From Pseudofabraea citricarpa (lineage: Eukaryota; Ascomycota; Leotiomycetes; Helotiales; Dermateaceae), in assembly GCA_029641185.1 (NCBI GenBank), contig JAPWGK010000008.1, forward strand, positions 744,001 through 808,000: a stretch of 64,000 bases of DNA, written 5' to 3'. The notes beneath the pieces are model-generated. The model had not been told where the DNA came from, did not search any database, and saw nothing but the letters and a program-made list of their open reading frames with translations. This document shows, one piece after another, positions 44,739 through 56,400 of this stretch (within the stretch, counting starts at the first letter, position 1; every line of letters starts with the position of its first letter). The translations under genes and the position numbers were made by a program.

Positions 44739-46649
44739 ATGTCAAAAACAGTCGCCATGCACGAAACACCTCACATCTCCACCACATTCTTTAGCACACC
44801 GATGATTATCGACAATGGAAGCGAGCGATATGGGCCGAGAGAGCAAGATATCGATTCGGATTTCGGTGCCGACGAGGAACAGGGCTTGCGGATGGAAGAG
44901 TTCGAGATCGTTGATAGTCCTGCCGACGACACAATAAGACCGCGGTTCTTACAAGGACACCAACCGGAGTCACGGTTTCAACGGACCAAGCAGAGCATTG
45001 CCAATTGGATCAAAGGTCCTGTGCCGGCTCAAATTCAAGTTATCAAGCCCTGGTTTCCAGCTTTGCAAGAAGCACCATTGTCACTTCTCGACAGATTCGC
45101 ACCAAAGCGGAAACACCGGATCGTTGCGTTGTTTATATTTTACACGAGCTGGGCAATTATCTTCAGTGTCCTGGTTGCTAAAGCTCATTCTGGGCCAGAA
45201 ATTGAAGGATTCGGCAGCGCCCAGCCCATATCGTGCACCGAAACGCTCTGGAAATCGAAGAACGAGTGTGGGTTGGATGGCGTGGATTGCAAACCCTTCA
45301 CGAACTCCAGTTTTGCCTTTCGATGTCCGGCCAACTGCGCGTCGGTTCAGGTGTGGAATCCGCATCCTGTAGGCGGCCAGGATATCAACTATCGACCGTT
45401 GGTCATAGGTGATGGCGTCTATCGCGGCGATTCGTTCATCTGCGGCTCTGCTATCCATGGAGGGCTCGTGAGTGATGCAACTGGAGGCTGTGGAATCATC
45501 GCTCGCGTGGGAGAGCACAGCCAGTTTGCTTCTGTGGATAGAAACGGCATTGAAAGTATCGCTTTTGATTCTCATTTCCCTCTTGCTTTCGAGTTCCAGG
45601 ATGTCGGTTGCAAAACATCCGACGGAAGGTGGCCATTATTATTCGTCTCCCTCGGGTTCACCATCATCTTGAGTCTGTTCAGTGCATCTCCAGCAGTTCT
45701 GTTTTCCTCGACCTTCACCGGCATATTTGCTCATGTCGGCTTGGTGTCAGACCCGCCTAGTATTATGAACTTGGCAGAACTCATCTCTAACCTCGTTGGC
45801 AAATTCCTGCCTGCAGCTTTTTGCGCATTAGCAATATATCTTTACTGCCTTAGACTAGAAGGGACGAGGGCGCAGATTGAGAAGACTGTGTTGTGGCTAG
45901 GCGGATGTTGGTTTGGAGGTCTCTCGAACTATACGCTAGACTGGATCCCAATCTCGCGACTGACAGCACACGACATCAAAGAGCAGCCGGGTGCGAAGTT
46001 GGCGCTCGCTATTATCATCATACTGCTGATATCCATTCTATCCCAGCAAGTATATTACTTCCGGCTCGAGGGCCGACTTAGACGCTACCTTGGGTTTTAT
46101 GCCCTCATAGCTGTTGCAATCCTCTCCCTTGTTGCTTTCTCCAGTCTCAAATTACGGCTGCATCATTACATATTCTCACTGCTTCTGCTTCCTGGCACAA
46201 GCTTGCAGACTCGTCCGTCTCTTTTATACCAAGGATTGTTGATCGGCCTTTTTATCAACGGCATTGCGAGATGGGGGTTTGATCCGGTGCTTCAGAGCGA
46301 TAACATTCTCCGGGGTGGTGATGGCCAATTCGGATCTCTTCTACCTGCAGTGCCTACTCCCGATATCTCGCTAGATTCAACCATTTCTTTCAACCTCAAC
46401 TTTCCGTCCCCCGTGCCAAAATTCATGGACGAGCAGTTTAACGGGATTAGCGTCTTGGTTAATGACGTGGAGAGGTTTCGCACTTATCTCGATGACGAGG
46501 ATCACGTATTTGTGTGGGGTCCGCAGCGCAGTGAGAAGGAATACTTTCGGTTTGGCTATTTGAACGGCGAGAAGGCCTTCGACTATACGCGTCCAGGGAT
46601 TTGGCAGGATGGTGGAGGTTGGGTCCCTGGTGATGCTGGGGAAGGTTGA
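44739..46649 (+). CDS. LCCL-domain multi-pass membrane protein
   Basis: A single exon of 636 residues. An acidic cytosolic N-terminus precedes a first membrane helix (residues about 127-150, IVALFIFYTSWAIIFSVLVA). An extracytosolic LCCL domain follows at about 165-290, with several Cys, NCASVQVWNPHPVGG, and the core YRPLVIGDGVYRGDSFICGS, AIHGGLVSDATGGCG. Further hydrophobic segments lie between about 300 and 515, and a soluble tail follows. The LCCL fold is named for Limulus factor C, cochlin and Lgl1. Fungal proteins of this layout are membrane proteins of unknown function, often placed in the vacuole or secretory pathway. No intron is needed; the frame is open throughout. Confidence 0.88.
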   Translation: MSKTVAMHETPHISTTFFSTPMIIDNGSERYGPREQDIDSDFGADEEQGLRMEEFEIVDSPADDTIRPRFLQGHQPESRFQRTKQSIANWIKGPVPAQIQVIKPWFPALQEAPLSLLDRFAPKRKHRIVALFIFYTSWAIIFSVLVAKAHSGPEIEGFGSAQPISCTETLWKSKNECGLDGVDCKPFTNSSFAFRCPANCASVQVWNPHPVGGQDINYRPLVIGDGVYRGDSFICGSAIHGGLVSDATGGCGIIARVGEHSQFASVDRNGIESIAFDSHFPLAFEFQDVGCKTSDGRWPLLFVSLGFTIILSLFSASPAVLFSSTFTGIFAHVGLVSDPPSIMNLAELISNLVGKFLPAAFCALAIYLYCLRLEGTRAQIEKTVLWLGGCWFGGLSNYTLDWIPISRLTAHDIKEQPGAKLALAIIIILLISILSQQVYYFRLEGRLRRYLGFYALIAVAILSLVAFSSLKLRLHHYIFSLLLLPGTSLQTRPSLLYQGLLIGLFINGIARWGFDPVLQSDNILRGGDGQFGSLLPAVPTPDISLDSTISFNLNFPSPVPKFMDEQFNGISVLVNDVERFRTYLDDEDHVFVWGPQRSEKEYFRFGYLNGEKAFDYTRPGIWQDGGGWVPGDAGEG

Positions 46650-47257
46650 ACATAGCCAGAAATTAATAAATGCAAAGAGCTTATTACATCGGTCCTAACT
46701 TACTGTTTCATCTAACGCCTTGTGTGATCATTGAGAGAGAAGAAGTACCAACCTCGTGTGTGGATTATATCACCTCGTCATACGTATCTCTCTTAAATAT
46801 AGCTCGCTTGACTTTTGGAATCGAACACATTGCTCATAGATCATCATCTGCATTTGGACAGTCGAGGATTCTAGTATTTTCTACGGCTTTCAACGAGATA
46901 TTTTTCAAGCAAAGAAGCAGAGGTGGTTAAGTTCCTAATTGCGCGCTTTCTTACGCCAAAACAGAATGTAACCTTTCCTATTGCATTTGGAGCTTCTAAT
47001 CGTAGCAGATCTTGTCTTCCGCAGTACTCTGCGTCGTAATAAGAAAGCGTACGAATTTCCAAAACAAAAAAACAAAAAAATTGTAAACAAACAAAATTAT
47101 AATCATAAACCCAAATATGGATCATTTGATTCTGGTAGCCATAGCCAACAGGCTAGACTGCCCAATTTAGGTATCCCGATCCAACGCCACGCTTTTAGAA
47201 ACAGTTTTTACGATTACAGGGCGCCTCAGCGAATACACATTACAAGGCACCAGGTCC
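46650..47257. other. Intergenic, convergent 3' ends
   Basis: About 610 bp between the stop codons of the LCCL and PTH11-like genes. A-rich near 47040-47105. No gene is supported. Confidence 0.4.
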
Positions 47258-48544
47258 TCAAACTTCGCTTATCGACGTCGGCTGCCCGACCAATTCTTTT
47301 GTCGATTCGCTCCCCGTCCTCGTCGTGCCTGTCGTTGTCTGCAATACTACGCTTTCAATACCGGCAGATGCCGAAAGCGTCGGCAAGCTCTTTCGAGGAA
47401 TTGTTCCTTCAGCTCTCGACATTAAATGCGGTGCATAACGCCGGGCGAAGGATCTTAATGGTGGCAGGGAAGCACAGAAGATGGCGACGTTGTTCTCGAG
47501 CGTGCTCAGCAGTGCGGCATCGGTTGACGAGTCTGAAAGAATTAGTCAGGAATCAAAATCGAGGGCATGACGGTAAGTAGATGAGCTTGCTTACATGTGA
47601 AATCGGGAGAGATGTCTAGCAAAATCCGTAGGCGCACAACACTGACAACGGTGACGCTGTTTTCCAGCTCAGTTAGAAAAACGGTATGTAAAATCATATC
47701 AAGACGACTTACAAAAGTCCGAGGGCGAAGACGAAGATCAGCCACAGCTTGGCCCGGTTTGCGAGGTTCAACGAGGAGAGGACCGGCATGGGAATAATGA
47801 TGATGATCAGGTCCGTCACGATGTTGAGAATTGCGTGGCTGACCCAGATCGGTTGGACTTCGATGCAGTGTCCCCCTTCAATTGATTTATCCCACCAGAA
47901 TGCCAGCGGCTGACATATAAGAAAGGTCGATAGTAACCAGTAGCCCCCCGTGACGACTAGGAATCCAATTGAAAGCTTTGATGCCAAGATCACCCGAGGA
48001 TGAGGGAAAACCCTTAGAAAACTCATGAGGAGTGATATCTTAGTTAGAATGAGAGATACATTGTAAAAGATAATGCTGATGAATAAGAACTACAATGTTC
48101 CCGGCTGGTTAGAAATGGTGCAAAGGCAGTTGGTTACATGTTGAAGCTTACCCTAAATATTTCTGTTATATCCTTCGGGTTAACCTCGTTAATGTGCATG
48201 CCAAGGCCATTCTTCACTTCTGGAATGTTGTTAGTTCTTGATTCCAAAGCTTAAAATAGTCCAGGGTTAGGCACTCACCATAGCACATTGCAGTTGTTTC
48301 TCCCACCGAGCATAGCTAAAAAAAAAAAAAAAAAGCCACGAGTCAGTCCTAGAGATACCACTCAACCAAATTATGAATTGAGAGCACTTACCAGTGCAAA
48401 TAGCAACAACCAGTCATCAATTCGTATGGTAGAATGCAATATATGTCCTCGTGTGTAAAGTCTCAGGGCGACAACAACAAACGCAGCTGCCAAAGAGCCG
48501 CAGCTGGCATAGACAACTTGTGCCCCTTTTGGATTCAACCACAT
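47258..48544 (-). CDS. PTH11-like integral membrane receptor (fungal rhodopsin-like domain, no CFEM)
   Basis: Six exons (48544-48392, 48315-48279, 48219-48152, 48089-47713, 47656-47595, 47532-47258) give 323 residues. Family marks are RIDDWLLLFAL at the end of helix 2, the CSVGETTAMCYGVKNGLGMH loop, FYNVSLILTKISLLMSFLRV, GHCIEVQPIWVSHAILNIVTD and IIPMPVLSSLNL, ending SPDFTYSSTDAALLSTLENN. These are Pth11-related putative G-protein-coupled receptors, which in plant pathogens can sense surfaces and in others remain untested. It lacks an extracellular CFEM domain. Intron 1 has an 18-nt poly-T tract right before its acceptor. ATG 48544 is the first ATG of the frame; earlier frame extension uses TTG and is not coding. 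Confidence 0.87.
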
Positions 48545-49926
48545 GTTTATTGCCTCTTTTTCTTTTTCTTCTTCTTCTTCGCCGGTATTTGTCTCAACCA
48601 AACACCCCTCTGGTTAATATCGTGTATGTGTCGAGTTTGTCAGAGCTCGGACTTCGATAAAATTGCGATGGACGTTAAGACACAGTGCGGAGTTCATGTA
48701 CAGTGAGGCAGATGACTTTAACAGAGGAGAAACAAGCAACATATGCACCAGGTTGCATGCGGGAGAAGGAAATCTGGGGAAGCGGGAAGTGGGCAGCGGG
48801 CAGACAGGTTGTGGATCCGCTGATGAATCAAGGCTGTTTGCAGAGAAGAAGTCGAGTAGAAGATTCGCAAAAAGACATTTGGTGAAACCCCGCCCCCTTA
48901 TTTGGCCTATGAAGATGATTCTTACTTCTTCTCAAACGAGGTCGTGGCGGACTTAGTCGCAAGCCACCTCGACGAGAATGCACTAAACAGAATTTGGCCA
49001 ACATGTCACTGTATCCTTTCGGCCTAAAGTTCAACTATTGCTTTTGTGCCTGGCTAGCCTTTTCAGCTCGCTCTACTCTGCCAATCAGAGGTCTGAGACG
49101 CTTAAATCCGACTGAAGCCGACTGAATAAGACATGCCTCGCCATCCGCCAAGACGAGAAGATAGACGGCATTCTGATTGCGGATTGTACGGCACATCCTC
49201 AAGCGACCACGTGCGAAAACCACCCAGTGATATCTCTGATACTTAGCATACGACCGCAATTGTCTAAAGCCGAAACCCAAGCTCAAGAATACTCTTCTAG
49301 AAGATTTTTGGCCTTCTAACGGCCCAGACCGACTCGGAAGGCTGGTATAGCTTTTAGCCTGCTATTGTCATCAAATCGCCTGATTTTGTCCGACGTAAAG
49401 GTAAACGAACGACAATCAGGCCATGGAGGCTGAGAAAGGCTGCTCTAAGGAGACATGCTATACTGTATGGATACTTCTTTCACGGATGACTACCGTCCTT
49501 CGGAGGAGCCGATGAACATTACAAAGCCAATAAACAGATCAAACCTCTAAGATCTACACTACAGACTAAGTGCTTGAGGCAAACAGTGATTAATAAACAC
49601 CGAAGGTCCAAAGACTACCACTCGGCTGGGACCCGATTCCATGGGAAAAAATGTCTTTCAGAGGCACATAGAAAACCTTCCTGTTCAATTTCAAAATGAT
49701 TCAACGTGGAAACATGCTTGGCAGTTCCCATTGCGATAAGTACTCCGAAGTCTCTTGCTCTGGGTTCTGGAATCTGTCTCGCTGAATTGAAGCATAGGTA
49801 CGTAAGACATCACTTTCGAAAGGCCTGTTGCCCATGCTTGCGACTTCTCTATAAGTATTAATTAATCATTCAAACATCTCTATGTCAAAACAAGATTCTA
49901 TGACCAATTGCCACCAAGGCGCACAA
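48545..49926. other. Intergenic 1.4 kb
   Basis: Promoter of the PTH11-like gene and 3' flank of the permease. A few frames of 60-100 codons exist on both strands (for example 49286-49035), but none shows a domain or neighbouring exon, so I call no gene. Confidence 0.4.
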
Positions 49927-51945
49927 TTAACTCAGTTTCGGCCTGTGCGAAAATATATTCCTCGTCCACCCATCATCCATGACCTGGCTCTCCCTCACCA
50001 ACTCATACTTGCCGATCTTTGGTAGAATGATAGCCCAGACCAACCAGTAGATGGCACCAACGACGAAGATTGCGATGCCGACGACGCAGTGCAAGTAGTA
50101 AGGCAAGCTGTCGTAAACATTCTGTCCCTCACTTGGTGGCACGAATGGTGCGACGACGAGGTAGATGTTGGAAAAGAGGAAGAAAACGACGACGGGGAGA
50201 GTGGCGCGGAAGGGAGGTGCCCAAGTAGTGGGAGATCGGTTTGGAGAGTATGGGTGAAGGTACAAGTGGACAAGACCGGCAGCGACGAAGACATTGATGA
50301 CTGCCAACGGATAAGAGATAACGCTAGTTTATATGTAAGTAACGGTGTTCTTTGAAGGTGGATAACTAAATTCAATGAGATCCAGAAAGACTTACTTCAA
50401 GATGAAGTTATACGCATCGCCTGGTGGTGGGGCAAGCATGATGACAACAGAAACGAGCCAGTGCTCGAAAAGGCCCATGAATGGAGCGTTGAAAGGCTTA
50501 TTGCTAGCCCAGAGTTTCGACCAAGGAATAATGCCCTCACGTCCAATCTCTTGCACGACTACAATGATATTAGCATTAATTTCATCACTCATCAGCAAGA
50601 AGAAACTAGGACTTACTTCGACCTTGTGAGAAGATGACACTCAGTACATTTCCAAAGGCGGACAAAGCGACGAAGACAGATAGAACACGTTCTGCGCTAG
50701 GACCGAAGACATTTCGGAAGAACGAGGCAGCGAGAATTCGGCCAGAGTTCATGATCTCGTCCTTGGGGACTGCGGCAAGATATGCAACCTAAATACGTTA
50801 GTAAGTTTGCAATTAAAGTCATAGCGATAGACGTACGTTGACGAGCATGTACAAAACGGAGACAAGAGCAAGTGCTGCCGGGGCAGCCTTCTTCAATGTT
50901 TGCACCGGGTTTCTGGTCTCGGCAAGAGCATAGTTGGCATTGCTGTAACCAATATAACTCCAGATAACATTATACAATGCTGTCACAACACCATAGCTAG
51001 TTTCTGTCAGCCCAAACTGTCAAGCAGCTATGAAGCTGGAGAAAACTTACGCGCTACCAGTGGTTCCTGCGAATGCATTGGTGAAGCTATCGGGCTTGTC
51101 AATCTTCAAGTGGCCTCCCATGGCAACCTAGATGAAAAGCGTTAGTTCTAGAGTTACAAAATTCAGCAAGTCGTCCACTTACAAATCCGGAAACAATGAT
51201 GAGCAACAAGATCAAAAGCTTGATCGTTCCCAAGACATTCTGCAACTTAAGACCCCAGTTGAGAGCAAGACCGTGGATGAGAAAAGCACTTGTGATACAA
51301 GCGAGTCCGACACCACGTTGGTTCCAGCGATTGACGTCGACCTGAGCAGCATGGAGGATATATTCGCCAAAGACGACCGAGTTCGATCCGGCCCATCCCA
51401 GAAGCACAACGTAAGCGGCGTACATGCCAGTGACGAGGAACTTTGGTCTTCTGAAAACATATTCCAGGTAGTTTTTCTCGCCTCCGTTTCGTGGAATACC
51501 GGTACCGAATTCCATATACGTCAGAAGACCAGCAGCGGCAATGATCATGCCAGCAACCCAGATGAAGAGAGCTAACCCGACGGATCCTGATAGCGACAAA
51601 ATCGAACTAGGTGTTGCGAAGATTCCCGTTCCCACCATCCGATTAAAAATCAAGAAGACGGCAGACACAAAGCCAATTTGACGTCGCTCACTACTTGTCT
51701 CATATCTCTGACTCCCAGCTGCGACATGTCAGTATCATACAATAAAAAGAAGGAAAGGTGCTGGACAAAATCCACCAAGTTGTGGATTCGTGTACTGTCA
51801 CGTGACTGTACTCACTCTCGTCATCGTTGACATAATCTGGCACTGGGCCTTTATTATCGTGCGGTGCACCGGCTGTCGATTCCTGACCAGATCCAGAGAG
51901 CTGATCTCCACCATCATGATGGCCGTGCTTCAAGATATTGACCAT
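49927..51945 (-). CDS. Amino-acid permease, Mup1-like (high-affinity methionine permease family)
   Basis: Seven exons (51945-51816, 51718-51183, 51127-51051, 50996-50837, 50788-50617, 50558-50396, 50323-49927) give 544 residues. The cytosolic N-terminus ends SSERRQIGFVSAVFLIFNRM, followed by VGTGIFATPSSILSLSGSVG (the substrate-binding unwound helix 1 of LAT/APC carriers). FGTGIPRNGGEKNYLEYVF, GYSNANYALAETRNP and VQEIGREGIIPWSKLWAS follow. Twelve hydrophobic segments fit the APC fold. The closest recognisable group is fungal Mup1/Mup3, plasma-membrane methionine/cysteine uptake. A close relative with other substrate preference cannot be excluded. Start 51945 gives a His/Gly-rich tail typical of regulated permeases; an upstream in-frame start at 52014 adds 23 residues. 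Confidence 0.88.
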
Positions 51946-53445
51946 GTTTTTAGTGTGGTTCTGCTTCAAGTGTACTGAAGTGTGGCTGGACGGTCGGCAA
52001 AATCTCAAGCACACCCCATTTTTGAGAAAGGGAACGAGGAATATTTATTGCGGCGACGCAGAGGTGCGGCAAAAATTTGTTCGGCCATGTTATTGCAAAG
52101 CGATGATTGAAAGCACGCAATCGATGAGCTTCTTGGGACCGAAGTGCAACGACTTCCCTTCATAGGTGCTTCTGATTAGTCTAACGTAATAGTGGCCCGC
52201 ACCAGAACCGTGCCATGCCATGTCGTGATCGCCCTTTACCTAACAAGCGACGGCCCCTTAACGACAGCTCGCCATTTCTCACCCGGATTCTCAATTCGTA
52301 TATCTATCGTCCTTCCCGATGAAGCTGCAACTCTCCTCCTCGCCCTCTTGGTATGTGCCCGCTCGTGGATTCCCGCCGCTGCCAATTCTTCTAGAAGCTC
52401 TTGTCACCACGTCTTGGGCAGCTGAACCGTCGCATGCTCCTGAATCAGGCAGGCTGGCTTGCTGGAATCATGAGAGGATTAAAATCGCCATGATTCTCAT
52501 AGGCTTCCATGTATTCGAGTCCTCTTGGCAAGACTTCCAAGACGCTGACCCGAGATCACGACAGTACATTGAACAATATGGCAAACCTTGGTATTTTCAA
52601 TTATTAGTACCAGTGGTAGACGAAATATGTACACTAAGTTCGCCTGAGTCGAACCGGCAAAGAAAAAGGTAGAAGCGTGCATGATAAGTAGCTTCATACT
52701 TAAACTCAATCTAGTGACTCGGGTTACGCCGGCTTACATTAGAGGATCCCGAGAAAGAAAAACTCGCCGCAATCACGCTGCCTGGAGACCTGCATTGATA
52801 TTAATCCGGAGGAATCACTACTGTAGGAAGATCAGATCAGCTACAAGGGCGCACCGCACGCTCCACAACGAATGCTGCAGCCTTAGGATCCGTTGGAACG
52901 GATCCGCTCCTTGAGGAAGACACATGGCACTAAACCTTATATTCAAGACCAAGCAGCAACAGGTATCAGAGCCACCGTGCCTAAATTTTTTAATGAGCAA
53001 CTACGGCTTTTTCTCTTGTGTTTTCTTTCCTTCTTTCTTTCTGTCCATAGCACTCTCCGATGTAGTTCGAAAAATCAAGAAACTGGTCTACTTCTCATAC
53101 ATAAATGGTGGTTTGAAGTCGAGATTTCAATGTTCATTTTCTAGTGGACACCCAACGCCTTTTCTTCATATAGTACGACCAGCTCATCTCAGATTATTAA
53201 TGCAAGTGAGTGCCTGAACCTCGCTTACCCGTCAGCAACCCCCTTATTTACGCGACGTTTGTTTTCACAACTTCCACTGACGAGGAGAACGCTACATATA
53301 TCAAATGTATATACCTAGACAGTTAAGATTGTATTTCTCTATTTAAAATTAAAATTAAGTCAGATGAGACGCAAAAAGGTTAACAAATTTAAAATACTAC
53401 ACAAAACATAACCTGCTTTTCTTTTCTCCCTCCCGAACCATGCGA
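51946..53445. other. Intergenic 1.5 kb
   Basis: Permease promoter and 3' flank of the chitin deacetylase gene. Only short frames occur, with no domain. No repeats were noted beyond short A/T tracts near 53345-53400. Confidence 0.4.
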
Positions 53446-56400
53446 CTAAGCGCAATAACCAAAATCATCTTGACAGTTCTTCCCACAGTATGGGTTGTAC
53501 CAAGGGTTGAAGAAGTTCCATCCACATCTTCCCTTTGCGCTACAGCATACACCCCAGAAAGACCCCTTGCATGTGTAGCCCGTGTCGCCTCCACAGGTTC
53601 CGTCTCGACTCGGAATAAGCTTCTTGGGTGTTGGTGTCGGTGTAGTAATGGATGTACTTGTTGTAGATGTAGATGTCCTACTAGTTGATGAACTCATGCT
53701 TGATGACGAGCTCGTTCTTGATGATGAGCTTGTGCTTGATGATGAACTTGTACTCATATAAGGGGTGGTCATCATTGTGGTTGACGAGCTCGTTACACGT
53801 GTAAAGGAAGAAGAGCTTGTAGTTGTGCTGAATGAAGAGGAGCTAGATCGAGAACTAGACGTAGACAACGAAGGGCTAGACGAAGAGCTACTCAATATTG
53901 AAGATATAGATGTCGATGTTGAGCTAGATGGAGACGACGAAGGGCTAGATGAGGAGCTAGTCGACGTTGAAGATGATGTCGATGTTAAGCTAGAGCTAGA
54001 CAACGATGGGCTAATCGAGCTCGAGGATCTAGAAGATGAGCTTAATAACGAGGAGCTAGTTGATTTTGAAGATAGTAATGTCGATGTCGAACTAGAACTA
54101 GTCAACAAAGAGCTGGAAGACAGTGGCGCCGACGTCAAACTTGAGCTAGTCAATATAGAGCTACTCGAGCTTGTAGATCTTGATAGCGAGCTAGTCAACG
54201 AAGTACTACTTGATTTTGCAGAAAGTAATGTCGAGGTATAACTCGAACTAGATAATAATAAGCTACTCGAGCTCGAAGATAGTGAGGTCGAGGTATAACT
54301 CGAACTAGGCAATGACGAGCTACTTGAGCTCAAAGATACTGTCTTCGATGTGGAACTAGATGGCAAAGAACCACTAGAACTTGAAGAGACCGATGCTGAG
54401 CTAGAAATAGGGAGTGAAGAGCTCTTCGAGCTTGATGAACTCGATATCGACGTATAAATTGGCAAAGTGGATGTTGTGGAGCTCGAGGATCCCGTAGTGG
54501 AACTAAGCACAGAGGTACTGCTCGAAACAAGAGATGACGAGGTTGAACTGAGTAACAGGCTGCTGCTGGGGCTGGACGCCGATAAGCTACTTGAGCTCGA
54601 AGATGTTATAGTGGAAACAATAGACGAGGTACTACTTAAAGTCGATGACGTCGAAGCTACACCGAGTGACGAGGAGCTGCTGGAGCTGCTGGAGCTGCTA
54701 CTCAAAGTCGAAGTTGGGTTGAGTGATGAGAAGGTACTTGAGCTCGAAGATACTATAGTAGAAACAATAGACGAAGTACTACTCAAACTCGATGACCTCG
54801 AAGTTATACTGAGTGACGAGGAACTGCTGGAGTCGCTACTTAAAGTCGAAGTTGGACTGAGTAATGAGGAGCTACTAGAGCTGCTACTCGAACTCGAAGA
54901 TGTTGAGGTTAGACTAGGTAATGATGAACTGCTAGAGCTGAATGATGACGAGCTACTACTCGAACTCGAAGATATCGAAGTAGAAGCAGATGATAAGGAG
55001 CTCATAGTGGTTGAAGATGACAGAGTAGAAAGGAGAGACGAAGTGCTGCTCAAAGTCGAAGACGTCGAAATTATACTGAGTAATGAGGAGCTGCTGGAGC
55101 TGCTACTCGAACTTGGATATGTCGAAGTAGAAGTAGAAGTAGATGAAAATAAGCTACTTGTGCTCGAAGATGGTGGAGCAGAAATGAGAGACGAAGAACT
55201 GCTCAAAGTCGAAGAGGACAAACTGGAACTGGAAGAGGAGCTTGAACTAAGCTGGGAGCTAGAACTGGTTGATAAGGAACTGGTTGTGCTTGAGAGTGTT
55301 GAGGTAGAAGAGGTTTTCAGAATAGAATCATCAGTTGAGCTGGAGCTTAATGTTGAAGTAGTGCTAGGTATCGAGCTTGAAACAGTTGAAGAGCTATACT
55401 CGTAGCTGGAAGAGGTTGAAGTAGGGCTTGTGGGCGAATAGCTAGAACTACTTGCAGAGCTCGAAGTAATTAACAAAGAGCTAGACACCGAACTTGAACT
55501 TGAGGTCGACGAGGTTTTCAAAATAGAAGTATTGGTTGAGCTGGAGCTTGATGTTGAAGTAGTACTAGGTACTAAGCTTGAACTAGTTGAAGAGATATAC
55601 TCGTAGGTGGAAGAGGTCGAAGCAAAGCTTGTGGGTGAAGAGCTAAGACTACTTGTAGAACTTGAAGTAACTGACAAAGAGCTAGACGCCGGACTTGAAC
55701 TTGAACTTGAACTTGTTAGAGAAGAGCTAGGACTATTTGTAGAGCTTGAAGTAGCTGATGAAGAGCCAGGACTGGTTGTAGATGCCGAGGCAGAGCTAGA
55801 AGTTGAAGTTGAACTGCTAGTCGATGAGCTAGTTTCCAAGCTTGGACTTGTTAGGCTATAACTTGTCGTTGAGCCTGAAGTACTTGACAAAGCTATAGAT
55901 TCGGAGCTTGAAGACGTTGATGTGGAACTAAGCGACGAAGTGGAACTAGTTGATGACGAGCTGACTTCGTTTGCCACAGAGCTGGATTCGGAGCTTGAAG
56001 ACGATGAAGTAGAACTAGCTGATGAGATACTACTTTGAGAGCTGGTTGATGTAAGGCTTGAACTTGTTGTTGACAGGCTGGTTTCTGAGCTTGAGCTTGA
56101 GCTTGAGCTTGTCAACGTAGGACTTGATATTGAACTTGAAGTACTTGAAGAGGCTAAGTCAGAGCTTGAAGTCATTGAAGTAGAGCCAAGTGTCGTGGTA
56201 GAACTCGTTGAAGAAATGCTGCTTTCAGAGCTTGTTGGCATCAAACTTGAACTACTGCTCTCAGAGCTGGTTGGGATTGAGCTTAAGGATGAACTAGTCA
56301 GCGACGAGCTAATTCCAGAGCTTGTAGATACTGAAGTTATGGTAGATGAAGCGCTGCTTGTAGAGCCAGATAAAGCGGAAGTTGAGCTGGTTGGTGACGA

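Noticed and set aside
48545..48601. N-terminal acidic extension of the PTH11-like protein
   Set aside because: The extended frame starts at TTG and reads a CTT repeat; the first ATG at 48544 gives the family-typical start.
52192..52672. Overlapping frames of 77 and 117 codons
   Set aside because: No domain, odd composition, and no splice chain linking them.
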